Part shown: in pieces, positions 32,562-41,522 of the stretch
Numbering within the stretch: the first letter of the stretch is position 1
Layout of the letters: the number at the start of each line of letters is the position of its first letter
NCBI GenBank assembly: GCA_018269055.1
Contig: JAFDVI010000005.1
Span: 54,499 to 118,498, forward strand
Source: Acidobacteriota bacterium
GTDB lineage: Bacteria; Acidobacteriota; Blastocatellia; RBC074
Length of the DNA stretch: 64,000 nucleotides
Reading direction: 5' to 3'
Position numbers and translations under genes: made by a program
The notes under the pieces: model-generated
What the model saw: only the letters and a program-made list of their open reading frames with translations
The model's database searches: none
What the model was told of the DNA's origin: nothing

Positions 32562-33338
32562 ATGTGGAAATTCGGCTTTGCCTCAGTTGCGGGAACTTCT
32601 CACCGGAAAGCGGCGTTGCCCTGCCAGGATGCCAGTCGCGCAGAAGTCTTTCTTGATCAAAACGGACAGGAGGTGTTGATCGCAGCAGCTTCGGATGGAG
32701 CTGGCAGCGCCGCGCAAGCGCAACTCGGCGCAATGTTCGCTGCCGAATTTTTCGTGGCCGGAGTCAAAGGCCATTTGGTCAATGGCGGCGATTTAGAAAG
32801 CTTGACGCGAACTTTCGTTGAAAATTGGATTGATGCGTTCCAGCAAACGGCGAATGGTTGGGTAATTGAAAGCGGCACGATTCAGGATTTCGCCTGCACG
32901 CTGCTGGCGGCGATAATTTCCAGCGAAGGGGTCTGTTACTTTCATCTGGGAGATGGCGCGATTGTCGAATCTCGGCGTGGCGAAAACGATCTTTATCATT
33001 GCGCCAGTTGGCCTCAGCAAGGCGAATACGCCAATACCACACACTTTCTGACCGACGAAGACGCCGCTCGCAAGATTGTTGTGGAAGTGAGAAGCTGCGT
33101 GGTTGATGAAATCGCGCTATTCACCGATGGGCTGCAAAACCTGGTGCTGGATTACCGAACGCGGTCGGCCCATTCGCCGTTTTTCACTCCGTTGTTTGGT
33201 CAGTTAAGAACGCAACCAAATGAATTTTCGCAGGAGTTTTCGGATTCGCTGGCCGTATATTTGAACTCGGAAAAGTTCAATGCCCGCACCGATGATGACA
33301 AAACATTGCTGGTGGCAACACGCCGAACGAAGCCATAA
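32562..33338 (+). CDS. PP2C-family serine/threonine phosphatase
   Basis: About 258 residues from ATG 32562 (WKFGFASVAGTSHRKAALPC). PP2C metal-binding aspartates are in IAAASDGAGSAAQAQ, YFHLGDGAIVES, LFTDGLQNLVLD and RTDDDKTLLV. The longer frame from about 32496 runs through a purine/pyrimidine inverted repeat and is unlikely to be the real start. Second gene of the VWA-PP2C-kinase triad; it should reverse the kinase's action. Confidence 0.88.
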   Translation: MWKFGFASVAGTSHRKAALPCQDASRAEVFLDQNGQEVLIAAASDGAGSAAQAQLGAMFAAEFFVAGVKGHLVNGGDLESLTRTFVENWIDAFQQTANGWVIESGTIQDFACTLLAAIISSEGVCYFHLGDGAIVESRRGENDLYHCASWPQQGEYANTTHFLTDEDAARKIVVEVRSCVVDEIALFTDGLQNLVLDYRTRSAHSPFFTPLFGQLRTQPNEFSQEFSDSLAVYLNSEKFNARTDDDKTLLVATRRTKP

Positions 33339-33347
33339 ACATTTTTA

Positions 33348-33429
33348 GACGGGATTTACAGGATTCGACAAGATGAAAAAGAGCGTAAAGCGCGGCGCAG
33401 TCAATCCTGTGAATCTTGTAAATCCTGTC
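33348..33429. repeat. Palindromic intergenic repeat (GGATTTACA type)
   Basis: A left arm GACGGGATTTACAGGATTCG (33348 on) and a right arm (33403-33429) whose complement reads GACAGGATTTACAAGATTCA form a near-perfect 27-base inverted repeat around a 28-base loop. It lies between the phosphatase and kinase genes. No coding potential. Confidence 0.75.
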
Positions 33430-33446
33430 AATTTCCAAACTCGACA

Positions 33447-36212
33447 ATGAGCAGGATTTTCTACAACTCTCAGTCCCAGCCAATTCAGTTAAGCCACAAG
33501 CTTGGAACCGGTGGCGAAGGCGCTGTTTATGAGGTATTCGGTCAAAGCGAGTTTGTCGCCAAGATTTACCACGAAGCTCCCGAAGCGGAAAAAGCCGAAA
33601 AGTTGATCGCGCTTTCCAAACTCAGCAATGAGCGATTGCAGAAAATCGCCGCCTGGCCGTTGGACGTATTGCGTGTCGAAGCGGATGGGCCATTGGCCGG
33701 ATTCGTGATGAAACGGATTGAGCAGGCTTCGGAAGTGCACGCATTGCACAGCCCCAAAAGCCGGTTGCAGAAATTTCCCGAAGCATCATGGGCGTTTTTG
33801 ATTTATGTCGCTGGCAACATTGCGCGCGCGGTTGCCACAATGCATGAACACGGGTTCATCGTGGGAGACCTGAACCCGAAAAACATTCTGGTCACGCACC
33901 AGGCGACGGTGACGCTGTTGGATTGCGACAGTTTTCAGGTAACGGTGGATGGCAAGACCTTCTGCTGCGAAGGTGGCTTTCCGGAATATCTGCCGCCGGA
34001 ATTGCAAGGCAAAAGCCTGCGGGAGATCGAACGGAAACCGGAGCACGATTGCTTTGGATTGGCAGTCGTCATTTTCCAGTTGCTGTTTATGGGACGGCAT
34101 CCGTTTTCCGGCAGGTTTTTGGGCGAAGGCGAGCAAACGCTGGAAGAAGCAATTCGCAAATCGCGATTTGCCTTTGGCTCGGACGCCGAAGCCCGGCAAA
34201 TGCAGCAACCGCCGGGAACGCTGCCGCTGGAAGCGATTCCGGCTACGCTGAACAATTTGTTTCGCAGAGCGTTTTTGTCGCACGACCGACCTCAGCCGCA
34301 TGAATGGATCGAGTCATTGGAAACGCTGACCAAATCGCTCAAAGCCTGCGATTTGCACACCGGCCATTTTTTCTTCAACGAACTGACGGAATGTCCGTGG
34401 TGCGAAATCGAAATGCGCGCTCGTATTCGGTTGTTCAACTTTTCGCTCAACGGCCATAACGGGCAGCGCACACCTTTCAAGCTGGACGAAATCTGGGCGA
34501 AGATCGGAACCTTAACGCTGCCACTAGCGTCGATTCCCCTGGCGGAATTGCAAGCCAAAATGACATTGACCAGTAAACCTTCCGCTGAGGTTTTGGCCTA
34601 TTCGCGTGGCAGGTATATCAAACTCATTCAGGGCGTAGTGTTTTCGTCGGTGGCGGGATTCATGATTGGTTGTTTCGTTCCGTGGAGTTTGGTCCCGGTT
34701 CTGCTTCTGATCACTGGCGTGATTGCTAAATTCATTGCTGATGCCAAGATCAGCCAAAAAGGTCCCCAGGTCACCAAATTTTTCAACCAGGCATTGGCGA
34801 TCCCGAACAATTCATTCGCGGCACAGATCCGATCCAGCGTTGAAAGCGCGTATCAAACCATTCAGCAACTTGAAGCCAAGGTGCAGAATCTGCCGAGCGC
34901 CAGCAGCTTCGGATCGAAGATGAAGGAGTTAGTCAACCGAAAAGATGTGTATGAGCGATTGCCGAAGATTCGCGAATACAGGTTGAAGCAGTTGGAAACG
35001 GAAGTAAACGAACGCCAACTCAATGAATTTCTGGATCGGTTTGAAATCAATGAAGCGCAGATCAAAGACATTGATCCGCTGACGATGACTTTACTGCGTT
35101 CGCGCGGTGTGCAAACGGCGGCAGACATAACACCGGAAAACTTGAAACAGGTTCCCGATCTGACCGAACCGCAAGCCCAACAATTGCTGTTTTGGCGCGC
35201 CGGAGCCAAGCGGAAATTCAAATTTGATCCGGCACGCGGCGTTCAGGTTCAAGACAGGCTCAATGTCGAACGCGAAATGGATAATTTGCGGATGCAGTTG
35301 GAGCACGATCTGAGCACCGGGGCTGTCTTCCTGCAACGGTTGCAGCACGAAATGGAAAGCCAGCAACTGCAAATTGCGCAGACTTTGCCTGATGCTTACC
35401 GAATGCGCGCGCAGTCCGAAAAAGATTGGGAAGTAGCACAGAAACAAAATCCGTTGTGGCCATTGGTGATGCTGCTGTTCATCTTTTTCTTTTATGGCTG
35501 TTTTTTTTCTACGTTCTATTATTTCCCAGGAAATGGCACTCCGTTGCAAACTCAACCCGAACAGAGCCGCGTTTCACCCGATCCAGCTCCTCTGAAAGAA
35601 CCGGAGCTTTCGACTGACGAAACCGAAGCGCGAATGAATTTTGAAAAAGGCGAAAAGCTGATGCAGCAGGCAAAATGGGCGGCTGCAGGGAAATTGTTTC
35701 AGCGGGCGACGGAACTCGATCCGCAATTTCAACCCGCGTATGTTCAACTCGGTCACGCGCTGTATCGGCAAGGGAAGTATGACGATTCCATCGAAGCTTC
35801 GACGAAAGCGACGAGGATCTACGATGAGTTTGTGCCTAATTTTTATCTCGGCATGGCATATCGAGCTAAACACCAATGGAAGCCTGCCGGGGATTCCTTT
35901 ATCCAGGGCATTACTTTAGCGGCAAGGCAGAGCAACTTGGAGGAGGATCCTAGATTTGCTGATGCTTATTACTATCTGGGAGAAACCTTTACACACACCG
36001 GCCAACTCAAAGGAACAATCCAGGAACTGGAACCGATCGTTGAAAGAGGCTCTTTTATGGCGGCGCAGCGATTTCAACTTGCAACCCTGTATCTTTGGGC
36101 AGGGAAGCCTACTTTGGCGGAAAAGCATCGCAAGGCGTTGAAACTTGGAGACCAAAATTTGGCCAAACAGCTTCAACGGTTGATGATCCAGCATAGAAAG
36201 CACACAAGTTGA
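33447..36212 (+). CDS. Protein kinase with zinc-ribbon, HhH, TM and TPR regions
   Basis: 921 residues, COG4248-like (protein kinase plus helix-hairpin-helix). Kinase: glycine loop LGTGGEGAVYEVFG, lysine in FVAKIYHE, catalytic loop FIVGDLNPKNILV (about residue 140; HRD is changed to VGD) and DSF in place of DFG (LLDCDSFQV). Then a half zinc ribbon TECPWCEIEM (about 315), a hydrophobic hairpin (about 395-430), coiled-coil region, a HhH motif (GVQTAADITPENLKQVPDL, about 552), a membrane segment (about 671-695) and C-terminal TPRs. Third member of the TerY-type triad; TPRs on the far side of the membrane are unusual. Confidence 0.85.
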   Translation: MSRIFYNSQSQPIQLSHKLGTGGEGAVYEVFGQSEFVAKIYHEAPEAEKAEKLIALSKLSNERLQKIAAWPLDVLRVEADGPLAGFVMKRIEQASEVHALHSPKSRLQKFPEASWAFLIYVAGNIARAVATMHEHGFIVGDLNPKNILVTHQATVTLLDCDSFQVTVDGKTFCCEGGFPEYLPPELQGKSLREIERKPEHDCFGLAVVIFQLLFMGRHPFSGRFLGEGEQTLEEAIRKSRFAFGSDAEARQMQQPPGTLPLEAIPATLNNLFRRAFLSHDRPQPHEWIESLETLTKSLKACDLHTGHFFFNELTECPWCEIEMRARIRLFNFSLNGHNGQRTPFKLDEIWAKIGTLTLPLASIPLAELQAKMTLTSKPSAEVLAYSRGRYIKLIQGVVFSSVAGFMIGCFVPWSLVPVLLLITGVIAKFIADAKISQKGPQVTKFFNQALAIPNNSFAAQIRSSVESAYQTIQQLEAKVQNLPSASSFGSKMKELVNRKDVYERLPKIREYRLKQLETEVNERQLNEFLDRFEINEAQIKDIDPLTMTLLRSRGVQTAADITPENLKQVPDLTEPQAQQLLFWRAGAKRKFKFDPARGVQVQDRLNVEREMDNLRMQLEHDLSTGAVFLQRLQHEMESQQLQIAQTLPDAYRMRAQSEKDWEVAQKQNPLWPLVMLLFIFFFYGCFFSTFYYFPGNGTPLQTQPEQSRVSPDPAPLKEPELSTDETEARMNFEKGEKLMQQAKWAAAGKLFQRATELDPQFQPAYVQLGHALYRQGKYDDSIEASTKATRIYDEFVPNFYLGMAYRAKHQWKPAGDSFIQGITLAARQSNLEEDPRFADAYYYLGETFTHTGQLKGTIQELEPIVERGSFMAAQRFQLATLYLWAGKPTLAEKHRKALKLGDQNLAKQLQRLMIQHRKHTS

Positions 36213-36490
36213 GCTAATTCTGGTTGACCGACTGTCTGACTTTTTCGGCTATTTCTCTGATTTGGCTGCGTCTGGACCATAAAGAGTTCCTTTGTGTATA
36301 ACTTTAGCCAACTCAGCCGTGCCTCAAAGCGTCAGACGCATGTCATAGCAATTCACAAAAAACCGAAAAACAATTGATATTTGAGTCGGGCGAACGGCTG
36401 TTTTCCAGTTTTCGATTCCCCAACTTCCGCCAATGCTCACAAGATAGAGCGGGTCAAACAGCAGCGCCCAGACACGTTAAGGAGGTCGTT

Positions 36491-37816
36491 ATGGAGAAAG
36501 TTCTTACGGCTTTGAAGAGTGTTGCGTTGGTTGCCGGACTTTCCATCATGAGCATTGCTCAAGTCCCGGATTTAGATCCCCGGCTGTTGATGTTATCCAA
36601 AAATTTCAATGGCTCCGTTACCCGCACCTCGGTGGAAATTGGATTGACCGGCAACGCTGATTGCGATCAAACCAAATCCTTCATTCCCGACAACAGCAAA
36701 TTGGTGACGCAATCGTTTTCGCTGAAAGCCGACAGCAACGGCATCGGGACCTTCAGCGGTTCTGCTTATATCATCACACCCGCTGGCAGAATCGTGCTCC
36801 AGGGCACGCTGAAAGGAACCGTTGGGATCAACACCCGTTGCGGTTCCAGTCGAAACTGTACTTTGCCCTGGCATCTGGAAGGATTGTTCGAATCCACGCC
36901 GAGTTCAATGGATCGAGCGATTTTTCGTATGGCGGCGAATGCCATCGCGCCGATGATGCTGAACTTTTCCGGCGACCTGAACCCATTGTCGGCCAGCGCG
37001 TTGCCGATTTACCAAGGACGTTTGGATGGATTGGTTCCGGCTTTGCCCGCAGAAGTTGATCGGATCACGCTGGTCCAGGACAAAACAACGTATCTGGTCA
37101 CCGACGTGATCAACGCGACTGTGGTCAACGAATCTTCCGAAACCATTCAAACTTGGGATAAGCGTTCGTTTTGCAGCATCTTTCAGTTGCAGATACTGGA
37201 CGGCAATCAATGGAACGACACGGCCTTTTGTCCGTTCAAAGCGCCATCCTTGCCGGTTTACATTGCGCCGAATTCAAAATTCGGAGTACAACTGAACCCG
37301 GTTCAAACCATCGAACCATTGAAAGCAGGGACGTATCGTTTGGCGCTGACGTTCCGTTTTGTCAGTGGAAATATCCCGCTTAGCGATTCGTATGTCGTGC
37401 AAACGCAGGAATTTCGGATGGTTCCACTGACGCCAACAAATCAAGTAATTGTCGCTACGGATAAAGTCGCGTATCAGGAACAGGAACCGGTTGCACTGCG
37501 CATCAACAACGACACAGACGAAGCCATCCTGACCTATGATCACCAATCATACTGTTCCATTGTAACCGTACAACGCCAAAATGGCGGCGATTGGGAAGAA
37601 GTCGCCCCCTGTCTGTTGGGGACGATGACGAGAGTGGTCAAAATCCCTTCGCGCGATCAAGTTGATTTCAAGCTGCCGACTGAAAGCGCTGCCAGCAAAT
37701 TGCCGCAGGGCATTTACCGACTTGAATTCACTTACTGGAAACCGGATGCCGAGGGCAAACCAACAGGCAATCCAACCACACTTCACAGCGCGCTGTTTTC
37801 CGTCACCGGAAAATGA
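36491..37816 (+). CDS. Secreted protein with two Ig-like/BsuPI-type repeats
   Basis: About 441 residues from ATG 36491 (AAGGAGG upstream). Signal peptide SVALVAGLSIMSIAQ. Two related C-terminal modules begin ITLVQDKTTYLVTDVINATV and VIVATDKVAYQEQEPVALRI; each has a W/Y-x-KRSFC or YDHQSYCSI core and ends in a YRLALTFRF / YRLEFTYWK strand, resembling beta-sandwich domains of the BsuPI proteinase-inhibitor type. Function unknown. Roughly 280 bases upstream contain no gene. Confidence 0.75.
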   Translation: MEKVLTALKSVALVAGLSIMSIAQVPDLDPRLLMLSKNFNGSVTRTSVEIGLTGNADCDQTKSFIPDNSKLVTQSFSLKADSNGIGTFSGSAYIITPAGRIVLQGTLKGTVGINTRCGSSRNCTLPWHLEGLFESTPSSMDRAIFRMAANAIAPMMLNFSGDLNPLSASALPIYQGRLDGLVPALPAEVDRITLVQDKTTYLVTDVINATVVNESSETIQTWDKRSFCSIFQLQILDGNQWNDTAFCPFKAPSLPVYIAPNSKFGVQLNPVQTIEPLKAGTYRLALTFRFVSGNIPLSDSYVVQTQEFRMVPLTPTNQVIVATDKVAYQEQEPVALRINNDTDEAILTYDHQSYCSIVTVQRQNGGDWEEVAPCLLGTMTRVVKIPSRDQVDFKLPTESAASKLPQGIYRLEFTYWKPDAEGKPTGNPTTLHSALFSVTGK

Positions 37817-37832
37817 TCCGCACCATCCACAA

Positions 37833-37857
37833 CGTGGGGCATTTCAAGTGCCCCACG
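37833..37857. terminator. Hairpin after secreted protein gene
   Basis: CGTGGGGCA and TGCCCCACG form a perfect 9-bp stem with a 7-base loop 16 bases after the stop of the secreted protein gene. It lacks a clear T tract, so its terminator role is uncertain. Confidence 0.5.
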
Positions 37858-37959
37858 ATCTGGCTCTTGCCTGACCTCATCGCCTGACGCATACTCCGAG
37901 CCGTCATTCATCGTAACCGAAGTTCAACAATTATCCCGCTCAACTGAGGGTCGCAGCTT

Positions 37960-38451
37960 ATGTCATACGCCTGGGTCGTCTGGCTGGTTTTGGCCGCCAT
38001 CTTTATCGCTGTCGAAGTGATGACGCCTGGTTTCTTTTTGCTCTGGTTTGGAATTGGAGCCTTGGCGGCGGCATTGCTCTCGCTGTTTGGCGTCAGCAGT
38101 TTGGCCGCGCAAATCATCGTGTTTCTGGTCGTGTCGGTGGCGCTGTTGGTCGCTTCGCGGACGATTTTCGAAAAGTTTTTGCCGATTTCCTCAGACGCTC
38201 GCGGCTTAAAAACCAACGTTGAAACCATGATTGGGCAGGTAGGCACTGTGGTTGAATCCAGCCGGGGGGCGCTCAACGAAGCGGCTGTCAAGGTATACGG
38301 CTCGACCTGGACTGCTTTCCCGATTTCCGGCGAAAAACCGCTGACCGAAGGCGAAACCGTTGCCGTTGAACGCATCGAAGGCAACACCATTTACGTCCGC
38401 CGCTCAAACCGACCTGCTCTGCTTTTCAGCGAAACATCTGAAGATTCGTAA
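37960..38451 (+). CDS. NfeD-like membrane protein
   Basis: 163 residues. Three to four membrane segments (VVWLVLAAIFIAVEVMTPGF, WFGIGALAAALLSLFG, IIVFLVVSVALLVASR) are followed by the OB-fold NfeD C-domain (IGQVGTVVESSRGALNEAAV, EGETVAVERIEGNTIYVR). Short NfeD proteins are partners of SPFH/slipin proteins, and the next gene is one, 27 bases on. Confidence 0.92.
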   Translation: MSYAWVVWLVLAAIFIAVEVMTPGFFLLWFGIGALAAALLSLFGVSSLAAQIIVFLVVSVALLVASRTIFEKFLPISSDARGLKTNVETMIGQVGTVVESSRGALNEAAVKVYGSTWTAFPISGEKPLTEGETVAVERIEGNTIYVRRSNRPALLFSETSEDS

Positions 38452-38478
38452 CCCCCAAATTTTTTCCGGAGGCAAATT

Positions 38479-39477
38479 ATGGACCTGCTTATCCCTTTGC
38501 TCATCATTGCGCTTTTAGTCCTATTCATTGCAGCCAGAACTATACGCATTGTTCCTCAGGCAACCGTGTTGATTGTCGAGCGACTTGGAAAGTTCGACCG
38601 CGCTGCGAGTAGCGGCCTGAACATCCTGGTGCCATTTATGGATCGGGCGCGCGCTGTCACCTGGTCGGGGATTCGACCGGGCATGAGCCAGATTGACCTT
38701 CGCGAACAATTTACGGATTTGCTGCCGCAACCGGTCATTACCCGTGACAACGTGACGATCATGGTGGATTCGGTGATTTACTGGCAGATAACCGACCCAA
38801 TCAAAGCCGTGTACGAAGTCAACGACCTGATCGGCGGCATCATTCAATTGACGATTACGGCAATGCGCAATGTGATTGGCGAACTCGATCTGGATCACGC
38901 GCTTACCAGTCGCGACACCATTAACCACCGGTTGCGCGGCACGCTCGATGAAGCGACGCACAAATGGGGCGTCAAAGTCACGCGCGTCGAGTTGAAAAAC
39001 ATCAACCCGCCCGAAGACGTTCGCATAACGATGGAAAAACAGATGACTGCGGAGCGGAATCGCCGCGCTTTGGTTTTACAGGCGGAAGGCGAAAAGCAGG
39101 CCGCCATCGCTCGCGCTGAAGGTGAAAAGCAGGCCGCGATCACGCGCGCCGAAGGCGAAAAGCAGTCGGCGATTTTGCAAGCCGAAGGGCAGGCGCAAGC
39201 TCGATTGACTGCCGCCGCCGCCGAAGCCGAATCCATTCGCCACATTGCCGTCGGCATCACGGGTGGACAAGGCAATCCGGCGCAATACCTGATTATGATG
39301 AAATACATCGAATCGCTGCGTGAAATGGCGCGTTCGGGCAATTCCAAGGTGGTTTTCATGCCGGTTGAAACCAGCAGCGTTCTTTCCAGTATTGGCGCGT
39401 TCAAGGAAGTGTTCGGCGGACAAGGCCAACCTGAACCCGTTGTGCCGCCGCAACGGCAACCCGTCATCCGCGGATAA
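38479..39477 (+). CDS. SPFH/band 7 (paraslipin-like) protein
   Basis: 332 residues, ribosome-binding site GGAGG. An N-terminal membrane anchor (LIPLLIIALLVLFIAARTI) precedes the band-7 domain (PQATVLIVERLGKFDRAASS, GIRPGMSQIDLREQ). A helical stretch then carries the imperfect 11-residue repeat AEGEKQAAIAR three to four times, typical of paraslipins. Forms membrane-ordering oligomers with NfeD; same operon. Followed by a strong hairpin. Confidence 0.93.
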   Translation: MDLLIPLLIIALLVLFIAARTIRIVPQATVLIVERLGKFDRAASSGLNILVPFMDRARAVTWSGIRPGMSQIDLREQFTDLLPQPVITRDNVTIMVDSVIYWQITDPIKAVYEVNDLIGGIIQLTITAMRNVIGELDLDHALTSRDTINHRLRGTLDEATHKWGVKVTRVELKNINPPEDVRITMEKQMTAERNRRALVLQAEGEKQAAIARAEGEKQAAITRAEGEKQSAILQAEGQAQARLTAAAAEAESIRHIAVGITGGQGNPAQYLIMMKYIESLREMARSGNSKVVFMPVETSSVLSSIGAFKEVFGGQGQPEPVVPPQRQPVIRG

Positions 39478-39485
39478 ATGAATGA

Positions 39486-39523
39486 TTCCGGCTGCGAGTT
39501 GGCAAGTAAACTCGCAGCCGGAA
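39486..39523. terminator. Hairpin between convergent genes
   Basis: TTCCGGCTGCGAGTT and AACTCGCAGCCGGAA make a perfect 15-bp stem with an 8-base loop, 9 bases after the SPFH stop and just before the SDR stop on the other strand. No T tract, but its position suggests a shared terminator or transcript-end stabiliser. Confidence 0.65.
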
Positions 39524-39526
39524 AGA

Positions 39527-40345
39527 TTACGAGGGTATTTGCAGCGCCAAAGGGAACTGCGGATTCATCAAAGAGCTTCCACCATCCACTGAGATGGTTT
39601 GTCCCGTCACAAAGCCAGCCTCTTCGCTGCATAGCAACGCGCACGCATTGGCAATGTCCTGCGGAGTTCCAATTCTTCGCATCGGTGTCCAGCCCGCTTC
39701 GGCCCAATTTTTTAAGGTGTCTTGCATCTCCTGAGGAATCTGACCAACGGCAGTGGTTTCATCGCAACAGCCTGGACTGATTGAGTTCACTGTGACGCCC
39801 TGGCGCCCCAAAGCTACAGCGAAGTACCGACAGGTGCTGTCGAGCGCGGCTTTGGCCGATCCCATGCCAACCCACGGTTGCCAACCGCCCGTCTGGGCTC
39901 CAATGGTGTAAGACAGCGCCAGAATCCGTCCGCCGTCGGTCATGTATTTCGCAGCCGTCTTCGCACCGATGAAAAAGCCGCGAGCTTGTGTATCGAAGGC
40001 CAATTGCCATTTCGCAAGAGGCATATCGGTGGCAATCGCGTGTTCATAGATCTGCTCCATGCGCGGAATCACACTGTGCACGAATATGTCGCAACCGCCC
40101 AACTGTTCCGCAGCCTCGTGGACAATCTCTTCGGCTCGAATCGGGTTAGACGTGTCCCCTTGCACAAGAATGCTGTTGGCTCCGGTCTTTCTGACCAGCG
40201 AAGCCGTTCGTTCAGCTTCGTCCTTGTTATTGAGATAATGAATCGCGATTTTCCTGACGCCTTCTTCCGCCAGCTTCACTGCAACCTGACGACCGATCCC
40301 CCGCGAGCTTCCGGTGATCAACGCTGTCTGAAACGAGATTTTCAT
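39527..40345 (-). CDS. Short-chain dehydrogenase, enoyl-reductase-like, active Tyr replaced
   Basis: 272 residues from ATG 40345 (AGGAGG upstream). NAD(P) motif ALITGSSRGIGRQVA. The order PWVGMGSAKAALDS matches the FabI/FabL-type YxxxxxxK site, but tryptophan stands where tyrosine is expected. It ends with a typical SDR C-terminus (GQTISVDGGSSLMN). Third gene of the minus operon that begins with the acidic repeat peptide and O-methyltransferase, so it may modify a peptide or small molecule; a fatty-acid role is the alternative. Confidence 0.82.
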   Translation of the reverse strand: MKISFQTALITGSSRGIGRQVAVKLAEEGVRKIAIHYLNNKDEAERTASLVRKTGANSILVQGDTSNPIRAEEIVHEAAEQLGGCDIFVHSVIPRMEQIYEHAIATDMPLAKWQLAFDTQARGFFIGAKTAAKYMTDGGRILALSYTIGAQTGGWQPWVGMGSAKAALDSTCRYFAVALGRQGVTVNSISPGCCDETTAVGQIPQEMQDTLKNWAEAGWTPMRRIGTPQDIANACALLCSEEAGFVTGQTISVDGGSSLMNPQFPLALQIPS

Positions 40346-40407
40346 GGTTATGAACCTCCTTGAGTGGTGAAGTGCGTTCAAAATGTTCTTGTGTCGCTGC
40401 AGACGGC

Positions 40408-41448
40408 CTACAGCTTGCGAGCCACAATCAAATCGCGCGGCGCGCCATACCGTCGGACATCTACCAACGAGAATCCGGCTTCCTCCAACAGTGTCCGGTA
40501 CTCTGCTTCGCTCCGTTCCCGCGCGCCGGGTTCGCAGCAAACCGTCATATGCAATGACATCATCACGCCGAATTCCGTGCCAGACAGATCGTCGTTGAGC
40601 ACGCTTTCGACAATCAGCAGCGCGCCGCCTGACGGCAAGGCGTCAAAACAGTTGCGTAAAATCGTGCGGCAATGTTCGTCGTTCCAATCGTGCAGAATCC
40701 AACCGAGCGTGATCACGTCCGCGCCCGCCGGATACGGCCCTGCAAACAGGTCTGCGTGTTGCGCGCGGAAACGCCCGCTGAGGCCGTTGGCTTCAATATC
40801 TTCCTCGGCGATGCGGCAAATGGGCGGCAAATCCATGACGATTCCGCGCAGGTGCGGATGTCGCAGCCCGATTTGTTGTGATAGACCGCCTGGCCCGCCA
40901 GCCACGTCCAGCAAGCAAGTGTAGGGGGTGAAGTCGAACTGTTCGGCAATCGCGGCGCCTTCGGGAATACTGTAGGCATTCATGGTCTGGACGAAACGCC
41001 GCAGCCGGATGGGATCTTCGTAAAGCGCAACGAAGGTCTCGTCTGCGCTTGCGCCAACCGCCTGTTGCCAGCGCGGCCCATATTCGCGTAGCGCGTCGGG
41101 CAGGAAATTCCACAAGCGATAAAAAAGATCGCCCCACATCACGAGCGGTTCCAGCGCCACGGGCGATTGCGGAGTTAAAAAGCCGGCCAGTTCTGAATTG
41201 CGGAAACGCTCCCCTTCGCGCTCAACCAAACCAATTTGCGCCAGGCTGGCGAGCAAACGTCGGCAGCCTTCGGGATGTATGTTGAGCTTCTGCCCCAACT
41301 CTTCCGCCGTCGCTGCGCATTGGTCAAGCTGCTGGAACAATCCCAGCTTGCAAGCCGCAAAAAAAACTTGCGAGGCAAGGTAGCCAGTCGCAATCTCGTT
41401 CAAGCGATTCAAGGCTGCGAGTGGTTGCATCTTTTGTGCAGGTTTCAT
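40408..41448 (-). CDS. SAM-dependent O-methyltransferase (hydroxyindole-OMT-like)
   Basis: 346 residues, AAAGGAG upstream. The N-terminal dimerisation winged-helix domain (ATGYLASQVFFAACKLGLFQ, LLASLAQIGLVERE) and a C-terminal Rossmann SAM domain (LLDVAGGPGGLSQQIGLR, then LGWILHDWNDEHCRTIL and LIVESVLNDD) are those of class-II small-molecule/natural-product O-methyltransferases. 74 bases downstream of the acidic repeat peptide and 62 bases upstream of the SDR on the same strand, so it may be a tailoring enzyme of that locus. Confidence 0.88.
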   Translation of the reverse strand: MKPAQKMQPLAALNRLNEIATGYLASQVFFAACKLGLFQQLDQCAATAEELGQKLNIHPEGCRRLLASLAQIGLVEREGERFRNSELAGFLTPQSPVALEPLVMWGDLFYRLWNFLPDALREYGPRWQQAVGASADETFVALYEDPIRLRRFVQTMNAYSIPEGAAIAEQFDFTPYTCLLDVAGGPGGLSQQIGLRHPHLRGIVMDLPPICRIAEEDIEANGLSGRFRAQHADLFAGPYPAGADVITLGWILHDWNDEHCRTILRNCFDALPSGGALLIVESVLNDDLSGTEFGVMMSLHMTVCCEPGARERSEAEYRTLLEEAGFSLVDVRRYGAPRDLIVARKL

Positions 41449-41522
41449 TTTTGTCTCCTTTCGATGCGCGGGCCAGGAAGATCGGCGCGGCCTGCCTGGT
41501 TCATGATGGGTGGTTTGCGGTC

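Noticed and set aside
39085-39215. Tandem repeats in the SPFH gene as an unusual feature
   Set aside because: The AEGEKQAAIxR repeats are normal for paraslipins.
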